From Roseovarius sp. (lineage in GTDB: Bacteria; Pseudomonadota; Alphaproteobacteria; Rhodobacterales; Rhodobacteraceae), in the NCBI RefSeq assembly GCF_027019125.1, contig NZ_JALUXE010000030.1, positions 124,001 through 188,000 of the forward strand: a stretch of 64,000 bases of DNA, in the 5' to 3' direction. The notes under the pieces are model-generated. The model was not told the DNA's origin and did not search any database. It was given only the letters and a program-made list of their open reading frames with translations. A program made the translations under genes and the position numbers. This document shows, in pieces, positions 1-7,408 of the stretch. How positions within the stretch are numbered: position 1 is the first letter of the stretch; the number at the start of each line of letters is the position of its first letter.

Positions 1-276
1 CCCGATCGCAGAACCGCCCGCCGCGCCGAGGCCCCAAATCGACTCGTCGAATGACCAGACCTTGTATGGATCTTCCGTGGGATTGCAGGTCACATTGCCG
101 TAGATCAAACCCATGATAACTGATCCCTTCGCACCTATAGGCGCGAGCGCTGCGGCGCCCGTCGCTTGCGCGACGAAATGTTTCAGCTCGCCTTCAGGCA
201 CACGGCCCTTCAGGCCACCTTCCATCAGCAGGTTTTTATAGATCGTATGATCTGGTGAAAATTCTTTGGCGTCCAT
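1..276 (-). CDS. Unrecognised protein, N-terminal part (cut by window start)
   Basis: The first 92 codons of a minus-strand gene run off the left edge. The start is an ATG preceded by AAAGGAGAG at about 6 bases. The visible part starts MDAKEFSPDHTIYKNLL and has a glycine-rich middle and end (GSVIMGLIYGN, then WGLGAAGGSAIG). I see no signal peptide at the N-terminus. It is not a family I can name, and the C-terminal part is missing. It lies downstream of, and in the same orientation as, the ArsR-type regulator, but 180 bases separate the two, so co-transcription is only possible. Confidence 0.75.
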   Translation of the reverse strand, partial: MDAKEFSPDHTIYKNLLMEGGLKGRVPEGELKHFVAQATGAAALAPIGAKGSVIMGLIYGNVTCNPTEDPYKVWSFDESIWGLGAAGGSAIG

Positions 277-457
277 TAAATCTCTCCTTTTCAATTTGCC
301 ATGTGGCTCATCGAATCGCTTCGACCCGCACCTGGCTGACCAAAGCTTCAGCCCTAAGGTGCATAAAATCAAATTAATTCTATCCAAAGTGGTGCTTGCG
401 TTCGTTGACGCTTGCTGAGTTCGGCGGATGCGCGGGGCAAAGCCGGCTCTTGAGCCT

Positions 458-805
458 TCAGGTGGAATGCCGGCTCCGGGTCATGTCGCAAACGGCCCCA
501 AGCACGAGATCGACCCGATCCTTGCGCAGCTTGTAAAACACCCAGTTCTTGATCTTCTTGCTCTCGACCAATCCGGCATCTTGCAGAATTTTCATATGGT
601 TGGTCACTGTGGGCTGTTTGAGCTCGATCTTTTGCGTGATGAAGCCCACGCAAACCCCATCATTGAGCAGGTCCCCATCCACCTGCGGCGGGAAATGGCG
701 TTCGGGATCTGCCAGCCAGTGAAGGATGCGCAAGCGGTTCTCATGCGCCAAGGCCCGCAGGCTGCGAGATGTTGACACGAAAGACTGATGTGAATAGCCA
801 CTCAT
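458..805 (-). CDS. ArsR-family winged-helix transcriptional regulator
   Basis: A 115-residue protein with the size and fold signature of ArsR/SmtB repressors. It has an N-terminal helix with ALAHENRLRIL (about residues 18-28), a recognition helix around PTVTNHMKIL (65-74), and a wing KKIKNWVFYKL (83-93). The CxC metal motif of arsenic and cadmium sensors is absent; the only cysteines are C52 and C106, far apart. The signal is therefore probably not a thiophilic metal. It is divergent from the phzF-like gene, with 31 bases between the start codons, and a 12-bp palindrome covers its own ATG. Autoregulation and control of the phzF-like gene are inferred. Confidence 0.9.
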   Translation of the reverse strand: MSGYSHQSFVSTSRSLRALAHENRLRILHWLADPERHFPPQVDGDLLNDGVCVGFITQKIELKQPTVTNHMKILQDAGLVESKKIKNWVFYKLRKDRVDLVLGAVCDMTRSRHST

Positions 806-815
806 CTATATAGAT
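804..815. promoter_or_regulatory. Palindrome ATCTATATAGAT, probable ArsR operator
   Basis: A perfect 12-bp palindrome lies in the 31-bp gap between the divergent arsR-like and phzF-like genes and overlaps the regulator's start codon. The regulator's GGAG ribosome site lies just beyond it. Its position fits autorepression and control of both genes; this is inference from placement. Confidence 0.5.
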
Positions 816-836
816 TCTCCACTATACAGGCGCCTT

Positions 837-1712
837 ATGTCATCGAGATCCGGAACCTTCAACTTCGTCCATTGCGATGTCTTCGCGAGCAGGCCCTACT
901 CTGGCAACAGCCTTGCGGTGTTCACGGATGGCGCGGGGCTGAGTGGCGCGCAGATGCTGACGGTCACGCAAGAGATGCGCCACTTTGAATCGATCTTTCT
1001 GACCGAGGCAGACGGGCGGATATCGGCGCGGATCTTCGATCTGTTCGAAGAACTGCCCTTTGCCGGTCACCCCCTTATCGGTGCGGCCTGCACCTTGCAC
1101 CGACATTCAGGCGTAGAGGCAGATCGTGACTGGACCATCGGCCTGCAAGGCGGGCGGAGCGTGCATGTCACGACGACGCAACGTGATGGGCGTTACTTCG
1201 GAACACTGGATCAGGGGCGCCCCGAATTTCTGGGTGTCGTGCGCGAGGCGTCTGATCTCGCGCAGGCCTTCAATCTGGACCGTCTGGCAGACCTTCCCCT
1301 CGAGGTCATTTCAACCGGGCTGAAATATCTGATCGTCCCGGTGAGAGGGGGCTTGGCAGACGCGCGCATCACGGTGCCGGATCTGGAGAAGACGCTGCAT
1401 GGGCTTGGTGCCGAGTTTGCCTATCTCTTCGACGTCGACACCTTCGAGGGGAGACACTGGAACAACGATGGGCTCATGGAAGATGCCGCCACCGGCAGTG
1501 CGGCGGGCGTGGTGGGGGCCTATGCCCTGAAGCACGGGCTTGCGCGACCGGGGGTAAGTCTCGTCCTGAAACAAGGGCATTTCATGGGGCGGCCAAGTGA
1601 GATCGTCGTGACACCATACGGGTCTTCCGACGACATTGAACGGGTCACTGTTGCAGGAGAGGTCGCCTTCGTGGGGCAGGGCGAGGTCATTGCCCCGGAG
1701 GCGGCTATGTAG
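837..1712 (+). CDS. PhzF-family isomerase-like protein
   Basis: A 291-residue member of the PhzF / diaminopimelate-epimerase fold family. Visible signatures are the N-terminal NSLAVF element, the catalytic-glutamate region MRHFESIFL (E51, matching the essential Glu of PhzF), FAGHPLIGAA, and the C-terminal EDAATGSAAGVVGAYAL. No phenazine genes are nearby, so phenazine synthesis is unlikely. Most family members outside phz operons have unknown substrates. It is transcribed divergently from the ArsR-type regulator, which probably controls it. The ribosome site before the ATG is weak. Confidence 0.9.
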   Translation: MSSRSGTFNFVHCDVFASRPYSGNSLAVFTDGAGLSGAQMLTVTQEMRHFESIFLTEADGRISARIFDLFEELPFAGHPLIGAACTLHRHSGVEADRDWTIGLQGGRSVHVTTTQRDGRYFGTLDQGRPEFLGVVREASDLAQAFNLDRLADLPLEVISTGLKYLIVPVRGGLADARITVPDLEKTLHGLGAEFAYLFDVDTFEGRHWNNDGLMEDAATGSAAGVVGAYALKHGLARPGVSLVLKQGHFMGRPSEIVVTPYGSSDDIERVTVAGEVAFVGQGEVIAPEAAM

Positions 1713-1747
1713 CGGCTGAGGGTCTTGCGCGTGCGCAGGTTCGGAAA

Positions 1748-2410
1748 TCAGCCCTTGTAGTCTCTGACGCCCTCGCAAAATTCTGCTTTCGAATAGGCTG
1801 GCCCGAAGCGATGCCAAGTTCGATGAGCGGTCCATTCCAGCATGAAATTGGCGCTGGATGCGGCCTTGTCGGTATCCGACATTCGTTCGAATGTGGCGCA
1901 TACCGCTTCTGCTTCTGCTCGCTCGGCATCAGCTGCGCTTTGCGCCTCCTCGCGGAGCGCAGAGGTCCGGCGGAGGCCACACAGTGTTTCGAACGCGTCC
2001 CAGTTGAACCGTTCGTGGAGCGCGATCAAGACGGTGTCGTCTTCGCAGACAGAGGATGCTCGGAAAGCAGGGCAATCCTTTAGGTCGGCGACCCTGTCAG
2101 GCGTATCCTGGGTCGCCTCTGTTGGCTCAACCATCTCACCTATCGAGCGCGTAAATACGTTCGTCGGACCTGCCGTGCAAAACAGATTCACAGACGTATC
2201 GTCCCCCATCGAGAATGCGCGCACGAAATCCTGCTGGGTCCAGGAGTATCCTCTGTTGCTCAGGGCCTCGATCGGATCGGAGGGTGCGACCGTGTTTACC
2301 GTTATCCCAGGGGCGGTGAGCGTCCGATACCCCAGGAAAGCTGCCATGATCAGTCCGAGGACCGTTGCAATTTCGGCGGCGACCGTCAGTTTGCTTCGCG
2401 GTTCTTTCAA
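1748..2410 (-). CDS. Hypothetical membrane-anchored protein with six cysteines
   Basis: 220 residues. A short basic N-terminus is followed by one hydrophobic segment (about residues 9-29), giving a signal anchor, and then by an exported domain. That domain contains six spaced cysteines (contexts FCTAG, DCPAF, VCEDD, LCGLR, VCATF, FCEGV), compatible with three disulfides. An alanine/glutamate-rich helical stretch (SALREEAQSAADAERAEAEA) suggests a short coiled coil. The family is unknown to me. It sits alone between the phzF-like gene and the peroxiredoxin gene. Confidence 0.75.
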   Translation of the reverse strand: MKEPRSKLTVAAEIATVLGLIMAAFLGYRTLTAPGITVNTVAPSDPIEALSNRGYSWTQQDFVRAFSMGDDTSVNLFCTAGPTNVFTRSIGEMVEPTEATQDTPDRVADLKDCPAFRASSVCEDDTVLIALHERFNWDAFETLCGLRRTSALREEAQSAADAERAEAEAVCATFERMSDTDKAASSANFMLEWTAHRTWHRFGPAYSKAEFCEGVRDYKG

Positions 2411-2547
2411 AACTCTACTTTCCGGCTCTGGTTGATGCTGACGGCATCAAGGCAGACCGGGAGCCGCGGTGCAACCTGCAAACCGGGCTGTGCGGACCTT
2501 CCGCTCACCGGCTCGGCGGCGAGGAAGGTCCGCTACGGCGGCCGCCG

Positions 2548-3099
2548 TCAGACCGCGCCGGTATACTCTCCGCGCGCCGGGTAGTTGTTCTTGATCGCGA
2601 AATCCAGCGCCCCGACGAGCTCTGAGAAATGCGGCCGAACAAAGGGCATGGTCTGGACCGAACCGTAATAGAGCGACTGATCCGGAGTGACCATGAAGAG
2701 GCCCGGTTCGGAGAAGAGTGCCGGCTCTTCGATCCCGATCGAGGTCTTGCCCCGCGAGGTCGAGATATACAGCCCCCATTCGCGGGCGTTTGCCAGCGAG
2801 AGGTCGTAGGCAAAGCGCAATGTGTCAGCGCCGATCCTGGTGGCCATCTCCCGGGCGCGATCCTCGCCGTCCGAGCTGACCGCGATCGTGCCGACACCGC
2901 GTTCGGCGAAATCGGCGACCCGCTTCTGGAACTCGGTCAGGTAGGTGGCGCAGATCGGGCAATGCAGCCCGCGATAGAAACAGATCACGGTGCCACGGGG
3001 CGAGGTCTCGGACGACAGGTCAAAAGCGCCGTGATCGAGCGTCGGAAGCTTCAGATCCGGGGTTTTCTGGCGGGGAACAAGCATCGGGTGTCTCTCCAT
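2548..3099 (-). CDS. AhpC/TSA-family peroxiredoxin-like protein
   Basis: A thioredoxin-fold protein of 183 residues from the preferred ATG (MERHPM). An in-frame ATG 42 bases upstream would add a hydrophobic stretch that does not look native. The active-site segment FYRGLHCPICATYL (about 41-54) gives a C-P-I-C pair in which the first cysteine is the likely peroxidatic residue. This variant is typical of the AhpC/TSA subgroup with a C-x-x-C centre. It lacks a signal peptide and should be cytoplasmic, reducing peroxides or acting as a thiol oxidoreductase. It is divergent from an AraC-type regulator 72 bases away, which probably controls it. Confidence 0.88.
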   Translation of the reverse strand: MERHPMLVPRQKTPDLKLPTLDHGAFDLSSETSPRGTVICFYRGLHCPICATYLTEFQKRVADFAERGVGTIAVSSDGEDRAREMATRIGADTLRFAYDLSLANAREWGLYISTSRGKTSIGIEEPALFSEPGLFMVTPDQSLYYGSVQTMPFVRPHFSELVGALDFAIKNNYPARGEYTGAV

Positions 3100-3170
3100 T
3101 GGGACGTTGCGGCCTCTCAATATCAGATTTATGATCATCAAAATCCTGAAAATCAGACTGAAAAACCCAG

Positions 3171-3938
3171 ATGGAACGATACGACCGACTTACGACCCTG
3201 ATCGACAGGTTCAAGCTGGCTGTGAGGCCGGCGCAGGCGGACAACGCGAACCTCGTTGTTCGCACGGCCCCTGACGGCACGCCGCACCGGGCGTGTTTCC
3301 GGACGCGAGGCACCGGCTTTTCCGCGGATGAGGGTCCGGTCCTCTTCTGGGCGCTCGTCGATTGGAGCGGTGCGCAAAATCCCTTTCTGACCGCGCTCCC
3401 CGAAACGGTCGCGATTGATCTGCAGCGTGATCCGGACAGCATCGGACTGGTGCGCATGATGCAATCCGAGATCATCGGGCAACGATGCGGCGTGGACTCT
3501 GTTTTGAGCCGTCTTGGCGAAGTGCTGATCGTGCGGATGATGCGGGCGCAGATCGAGGCCGGACACACGCGCCCCGGACTTCTTGCAGGCCTCTCGGACC
3601 AGCGTCTTAGCCGGGCCATCGTCGCGATGCACGACCGTCCGGGGCAGGCATGGCGCAACGAGGATCTCGCGCTGCTCGCGGGTATGTCCCTGAGCCGGTT
3701 CGCCGAGACGTTCCTGGCGGAAGTGGGCGAACCGCCAGCCTCTTATCTTCGGCGCTGGCGGCTGACGTTGGCGCGGCAGGACATCGCGAAAGGACACCGG
3801 GTCGACGTGGTGGCGCGACGCTATGGTTTCTCTTCAGCGGAGGGGTTTTCAAGGGCGTTCAGGAAGCATCACGGCGAGACACCAATCGCGCTGCGGCGTG
3901 CGCAAATCGCAGACGTGAAGAACGAGCGTCCGGTTTAG
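3171..3938 (+). CDS. AraC-family transcriptional regulator (cupin_6 type)
   Basis: 255 residues. The N-terminal half resembles the cupin_6 ligand-binding domain of AraC regulators. The C-terminal hundred residues carry the double helix-turn-helix: MSLSRFAETFLAEVGEPP (first HTH), then VDVVARRYGFSSAEGFSRAF (second HTH), and the conserved GETP end. Divergent placement next to the peroxiredoxin-like gene suggests it activates that gene in response to a small molecule or oxidative signal. That regulatory link is inferred from position. Confidence 0.93.
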   Translation: MERYDRLTTLIDRFKLAVRPAQADNANLVVRTAPDGTPHRACFRTRGTGFSADEGPVLFWALVDWSGAQNPFLTALPETVAIDLQRDPDSIGLVRMMQSEIIGQRCGVDSVLSRLGEVLIVRMMRAQIEAGHTRPGLLAGLSDQRLSRAIVAMHDRPGQAWRNEDLALLAGMSLSRFAETFLAEVGEPPASYLRRWRLTLARQDIAKGHRVDVVARRYGFSSAEGFSRAFRKHHGETPIALRRAQIADVKNERPV

Positions 3939-3943
3939 AAGGA

Positions 3944-3973
3944 TTGACATATCTAGGACATTTGTCCTAATTT
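3944..3973 (+). promoter_or_regulatory. Promoter with embedded TetR operator TAGGACA-TT-TGTCCTA
   Basis: TTGACA at 3944-3949 and TAATTT at 3968-3973 form a near-consensus sigma70 promoter with an 18-base spacer. Inside the spacer and entering the -10 box is a perfect inverted repeat, TAGGACA TT TGTCCTA (3954-3969). Binding there would block RNA polymerase. The next gene downstream encodes a TetR regulator, so this is most simply its autoregulatory operator, also controlling the YciI and tag genes behind it. Confidence 0.8.
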
Positions 3974-3998
3974 CTGTCTGACCTTCAGGCAGGTGCCC

Positions 3999-4571
3999 AT
4001 GACCCGAACCAAGACGCGCGACCTTATCGAGGAGAAGGCTGACGACCTGTTCTATGAGAATGGGTTCGAGGCGACATCCTTTGCGGATATTGCGGATGCG
4101 GTCGGGATTTCGCGGGGCAACTTCTACCACCACTTCAAATCCAAAGACGACATCCTTGACGCCGTGATCGACCGGAGGCTGTCAAAGACGGCACGCATGC
4201 TCGAAAGTTGGGACGCCGACAAATTGCCCAAGGCACGCATCTTGTCCTTCATTCGCATCCTGTTGACCAATCAGACGAAGATCATGGCCTTTGGCTGTCC
4301 CGTCGGTACGCTCACGACAGAACTGGCAAAGCTCGATCACATTGCGCAATCGCGTGCCGCCGAGGTGTTTACCTTGTTTCGGGACTGGTTGACCGACCAA
4401 TTTCATGCGTTGGGCCATGGTGATGAGTCCGCATCTCTTGCGCTCCACCTTCTGGGGCGTTCGCAGGGCATTGCGGTCATGGCCTCTGCCTATCGCGATG
4501 AAACCTATCTGCGGGCCGAAGTGACTGCACTTGAAGACTGGCTCGACACTGTCACGACAAAACTTCGCTGA
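3999..4571 (+). CDS. TetR-family transcriptional repressor
   Basis: 190 residues from ATG 3999; a GTG six bases upstream is in frame but less well spaced from AGGCAGG. The N-terminal HTH is clear (FADIADAVGISRGNFYHHFKS, about residues 30-50). The C-terminal ligand domain is of the type found in small TetR repressors. It is the first gene of a probable three-gene unit with yciI-like (11 bases on) and tag (3 bases after that). Autoregulation through the palindrome at 3954-3969 is strongly suggested. The inducer is unknown. Confidence 0.92.
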   Translation: MTRTKTRDLIEEKADDLFYENGFEATSFADIADAVGISRGNFYHHFKSKDDILDAVIDRRLSKTARMLESWDADKLPKARILSFIRILLTNQTKIMAFGCPVGTLTTELAKLDHIAQSRAAEVFTLFRDWLTDQFHALGHGDESASLALHLLGRSQGIAVMASAYRDETYLRAEVTALEDWLDTVTTKLR

Positions 4572-4581
4572 AAGGCCAAAC

Positions 4582-4869
4582 ATGTTCATTATCCTGCTCA
4601 AGTTCTCCGCGAACAAAGCCGCCGCCAAAGACTTTATGGCGGGGCACAACCAATGGATTGCAGAGGGGTTTGCCGACGGTGTTTTCCAATGCGTCGGCTC
4701 GTTGACGCCCGAAGGGGGAGGCGCGATCCTGGCCATCGGCGAAAGCCGCGAGGAGGTTGAGACGCGCGTGAAGGCCGATCCATTCGTCATCAACGATGTC
4801 GTCACCGCCGAATTCACGGAGGTGGACGTCAAAAAGACGGCGCCGGGCCTCGACGCGTTGAAAGGTTGA
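4582..4869 (+). CDS. YciI-family protein
   Basis: 95 residues with the ferredoxin-like alpha/beta fold pattern of YciI/YCII proteins: MFIILLKFSANKAAAKDFM at the start, a central H23-x3-W-I-A (GHNQWIAEGF) and a final DPFVINDVVTAEFTEV. The histidine in GHNQWI matches the conserved YciI histidine. Family members have mostly unassigned enzymatic roles. The preferred start is the ATG after GAAAGG; an upstream in-frame start would overlap the TetR gene. It is probably co-transcribed with tetR and tag. Confidence 0.88.
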   Translation: MFIILLKFSANKAAAKDFMAGHNQWIAEGFADGVFQCVGSLTPEGGGAILAIGESREEVETRVKADPFVINDVVTAEFTEVDVKKTAPGLDALKG

Positions 4870-4872
4870 GCG

Positions 4873-5484
4873 ATGGACAAGGTGGTCGCCGGGCCGGATG
4901 GCCAGCTTCGTTGTCGCTGGTGCAGTGCCGCGCCCGAATTTCTCGACTACCATGATAGCGAGTGGGGCTTTCCGGTTGTTGATGACATCCGGCTGTTTGA
5001 AAAGCTCTGTCTTGAGAGCTTTCAGTCCGGCCTGAGCTGGCGCACGATCCTGAACAAACGCGAGAATTTTCGCGCGGCTTTTGCCGGTTTCGACTACACG
5101 AAAATAGCGGCCTTCGGGGATGCGGACCGGGCGCGCCTGATGGCGGACACAGGGATTGTCCGAAACAAGAGCAAGATCGAGGCGACCATCAACAACGCGC
5201 AGCGCATGGGGGAACTGGTCGAGAAGGAAGGTTCGCTTGCGGCATTCGTTTGGCGATTTGAACCCGCGCCAGATACCCTTGCGGAGCCCCAGACCATGTC
5301 GACCTCCGCCGCCTCGCGCGCTTTGGCAAAGGAACTGAAAAGGCGGGGCTGGAAGTTCTTGGGACCCACGACGATTTTCGCGTTCATGCAGGCGACAGGG
5401 CTCATGAACGATCATGCGGAAGGGTGCGTCATTCGCGACAAGGCGGAACGTGCAAGGCAAGGCTTTGCACGGCCGCCTTGTTGA
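4873..5484 (+). CDS. tag: DNA-3-methyladenine glycosylase I
   Basis: 203 residues closely following the Tag family, which excises 3-methyladenine from alkylated DNA in the first step of base excision repair. Landmarks are the N-terminal CRWC with YHDSEWG (about 14-32), FEKLCLESFQSGLSW (42-56), the GIVRNKSKIEATINNA helix, and a C-terminal FMQATGLMNDHAEGC. The early Cys, the His of YHD and the late His/Cys of DHAEGC match the four zinc ligands of Tag. It sits three bases after the YciI gene, so alkylation-repair expression here may be coupled to the TetR repressor. Confidence 0.96.
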   Translation: MDKVVAGPDGQLRCRWCSAAPEFLDYHDSEWGFPVVDDIRLFEKLCLESFQSGLSWRTILNKRENFRAAFAGFDYTKIAAFGDADRARLMADTGIVRNKSKIEATINNAQRMGELVEKEGSLAAFVWRFEPAPDTLAEPQTMSTSAASRALAKELKRRGWKFLGPTTIFAFMQATGLMNDHAEGCVIRDKAERARQGFARPPC

Positions 5485-5622
5485 GGCCCGCCCCTGAGCG
5501 GTGGTTGGCGCAGAGGACGGTCGGAGTGAGGCCATACCGACGGGCGCTTCGCTTAACGCGGAGGCGTGAGAGCGAGCACCGCTGCCATTGCGCATGTCGT
5601 GAACGGCCCTGACCCGGTCGCG

Positions 5623-5644
5623 ACCCCGCGTTGAATGGCGGGGT
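5623..5644. terminator. Hairpin in the tag / L,D-transpeptidase convergent gap
   Basis: ACCCCGC and GCGGGGT form a 7-bp stem around an 8-base loop. No U-run follows, so intrinsic termination is uncertain. Apart from this and the hairpin at 5669-5692 I see nothing in the gap 5485-5698. Confidence 0.3.
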
Positions 5645-5668
5645 ATCGCAGGTTCGGATCAAGGCCAG

Positions 5669-5692
5669 CGGGTCCGCTCTGGGCTGGACCCG
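5669..5692 (-). terminator. Possible terminator after the L,D-transpeptidase gene
   Basis: CGGGTCC and GGACCCG form a 7-bp stem with a 10-base loop directly downstream of the minus-strand stop codon. There is no clear U-tract. Confidence 0.35.
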
Positions 5693-5698
5693 ATGCGC

Positions 5699-6259
5699 TC
5701 AGAGCAGCAGGACCTGCGTGCCGACCTCGACCTTGGCGAAGAGTTCCTCGATATGCTCGTTATAGAGGCCGATGCAGCCCGAAGAGGATTGCCGCCCGAT
5801 CTTGCGGGTGTCGTGGGTGCCGTGAACGAGATAGGCGGGCCAGCTGAGGTAGAGCGCATGGGTGCCCAGAGGGTTGCCGGGGCCGGGGGGCATATAGGCG
5901 GGCAGGGTGGGATCGCGTTCGCGCATGGATTGGGTCGGCGTCCAGTCGGGGCCGACACGCTTGCGCACGATCTCGGTGTAGCCACGGCGCGTGAGTTCCT
6001 CGGTCATCGGAACGGAAGAGGGGTAGAGGGCGTAAGTCTCGCCATCCGGACCCCAGTAATGCAGCGCGCGGCTATCGATATCTGCCAAGAGCGCGCCTTT
6101 GCCAAGGCTGTCGAAATGGTCACGCCAATCACGGGTGACAAAGGCGGATGAATTGCGGCGGTTGGTCAGCGCGGGTTCGGCGCGCAGAATACCGGGGGTT
6201 GCAAGGGCGGCAAGGCCGGTGGCCAGAGCATGGCGGCGGGTCAGATGGCCGGATTTCAC
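5699..6259 (-). CDS. L,D-transpeptidase (YkuD domain)
   Basis: 186 residues. The N-terminus has twin arginines and a hydrophobic stretch (LTRRHALATGLAALATPG), a likely Tat- or Sec-type export signal ending near residue 27. The YkuD catalytic motif is visible as H-G-T-H (about residues 147-150) and SSSGCIGLYN near the C-terminus, with the cysteine as nucleophile. Such enzymes form 3-3 peptidoglycan cross-links or attach proteins to peptidoglycan in the periplasm. It is a single-gene unit by appearance. Confidence 0.93.
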   Translation of the reverse strand: MKSGHLTRRHALATGLAALATPGILRAEPALTNRRNSSAFVTRDWRDHFDSLGKGALLADIDSRALHYWGPDGETYALYPSSVPMTEELTRRGYTEIVRKRVGPDWTPTQSMRERDPTLPAYMPPGPGNPLGTHALYLSWPAYLVHGTHDTRKIGRQSSSGCIGLYNEHIEELFAKVEVGTQVLLL

Positions 6260-6492
6260 GGGAATTCATCCTCTCTGTTGTGACTGCTTGGGTGTATCTA
6301 AGGACAAACACGGTCAAAGCGAAGGGCTGGGCGGGGAAAAAGGCGCGTCACCTCACGGGATTGTCATTTCGAGGGCGGTTTGTGTCCTGATCGGGCTTTT
6401 CGCCTCAGGATTGCGCGGTGTGCGGATTCATGGTCTCATGACGGGATAAGGCGTTTTGATTTCAGCATACATATTTCAAAGGGGGCATTGCG

Positions 6493-7356
6493 ATGCCAGA
6501 GGAACACCGGGTTGCCGTGGCGGTCATTCACGGCATGGGCAGCCAAGGCGACCGGCCGCAGGCGGCCAATGCCGTCAGCTTTTCCCGCGATCTTTACGCG
6601 GGCTTGCGCAAGCGGATGGGGGCCACGCGCTTTGACACCTTGGTCGGATGGCGCGAGATCTTCTGGTCGGACATCCTGCAAGAGCGGCAACAGCAGTATA
6701 TGGATGAGGCCTTGGCGGGCGAGGCCAACTGGATGGCCTGGCGGGATTTCGTGATGCACCGGCTGGCCGATGCGGCCTCTTACCGGTGGGAGAAGGGCGA
6801 TCACGCCTATGTCTATCCGGAGGTCCATGCCCGCGTGTCGAACGCCATCGCGCATCTGGAAGGGGTGACGGGTGGCCGCGCGCCGCTGATCGTGCTGGCG
6901 CATTCGCTGGGCGGGCACATCATCTCGAACCATATCTGGGATTTGCAGAAGGGGCACACGACCGCCCCCACCCCGTTTCAGCGGTTCGAGACCATGGCGG
7001 GAGTGATCACCTTTGGCTGTAATATCCCGGTCTTTACGTTCAGTTGCAGGCCCGGAGAGGTCAAAGCCATCGACCGTCCCGGCACCGCCATTCCGGCGGG
7101 CAAATGGTTCAAGCCGTGGTGGGTCAACCTCAACAGTCGCAATGACATTCTGGGAATGCCTCTGGCGGGGGCAGGCGGGGGTTATGCCGCGCTGAAAGAG
7201 CGCGGAGAGTTGCGGGATCGCTGGATCAGCGCGGGCAATGCTCTGAGCGCGTGGAACCCGCTGTCGCATAATGCCTATTGGGCGGATTCCGATGTGCATG
7301 GCTCGGTCGCGGCGATGATCGAACAGGCGATGCAGATCGGGCCGGTTGGCTCGTGA
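6493..7356 (+). CDS. Alpha/beta-hydrolase-like protein of unknown substrate
   Basis: 287 residues with an alpha/beta-hydrolase pattern: an early IHGMGSQGD oxyanion-type loop (about 12-20) and the nucleophile elbow LAHSLGGHII with Ser138. There is no signal peptide, so it is probably cytoplasmic. The C-terminal part contains an H (NPLSHNAYW) that could be the catalytic histidine. It resembles uncharacterised serine-hydrolase-like proteins; I cannot assign a substrate. The upstream gap 6260-6492 holds nothing I can identify. A strong hairpin follows the stop. Confidence 0.8.
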   Translation: MPEEHRVAVAVIHGMGSQGDRPQAANAVSFSRDLYAGLRKRMGATRFDTLVGWREIFWSDILQERQQQYMDEALAGEANWMAWRDFVMHRLADAASYRWEKGDHAYVYPEVHARVSNAIAHLEGVTGGRAPLIVLAHSLGGHIISNHIWDLQKGHTTAPTPFQRFETMAGVITFGCNIPVFTFSCRPGEVKAIDRPGTAIPAGKWFKPWWVNLNSRNDILGMPLAGAGGGYAALKERGELRDRWISAGNALSAWNPLSHNAYWADSDVHGSVAAMIEQAMQIGPVGS

Positions 7357-7360
7357 AAAA

Positions 7361-7383
7361 GGCCCCGGCGTGATGCCGGGGCC
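7361..7383. terminator. Bidirectional terminator hairpin
   Basis: GGCCCCGGC-GTGAT-GCCGGGGCC is a perfect 9-bp stem with a 5-base loop. It is preceded by five A residues on the plus strand (U-run for the minus strand) and lies between convergent genes. Confidence 0.75.
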
Positions 7384-7408
7384 CTGGGCCGTGAGTGGTG
7401 GTTGAGGA

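Noticed and set aside
1..276. Possible relation of the partial protein to virulence-associated (Vap) proteins
   Set aside because: Only a vague glycine-rich resemblance; too little sequence to support it.
5485..5698. Possible tRNA (a GGTTCGGATC T-arm-like string at about 5651-5660)
   Set aside because: No acceptor or anticodon stem can be folded around it and the T-loop consensus is not met.
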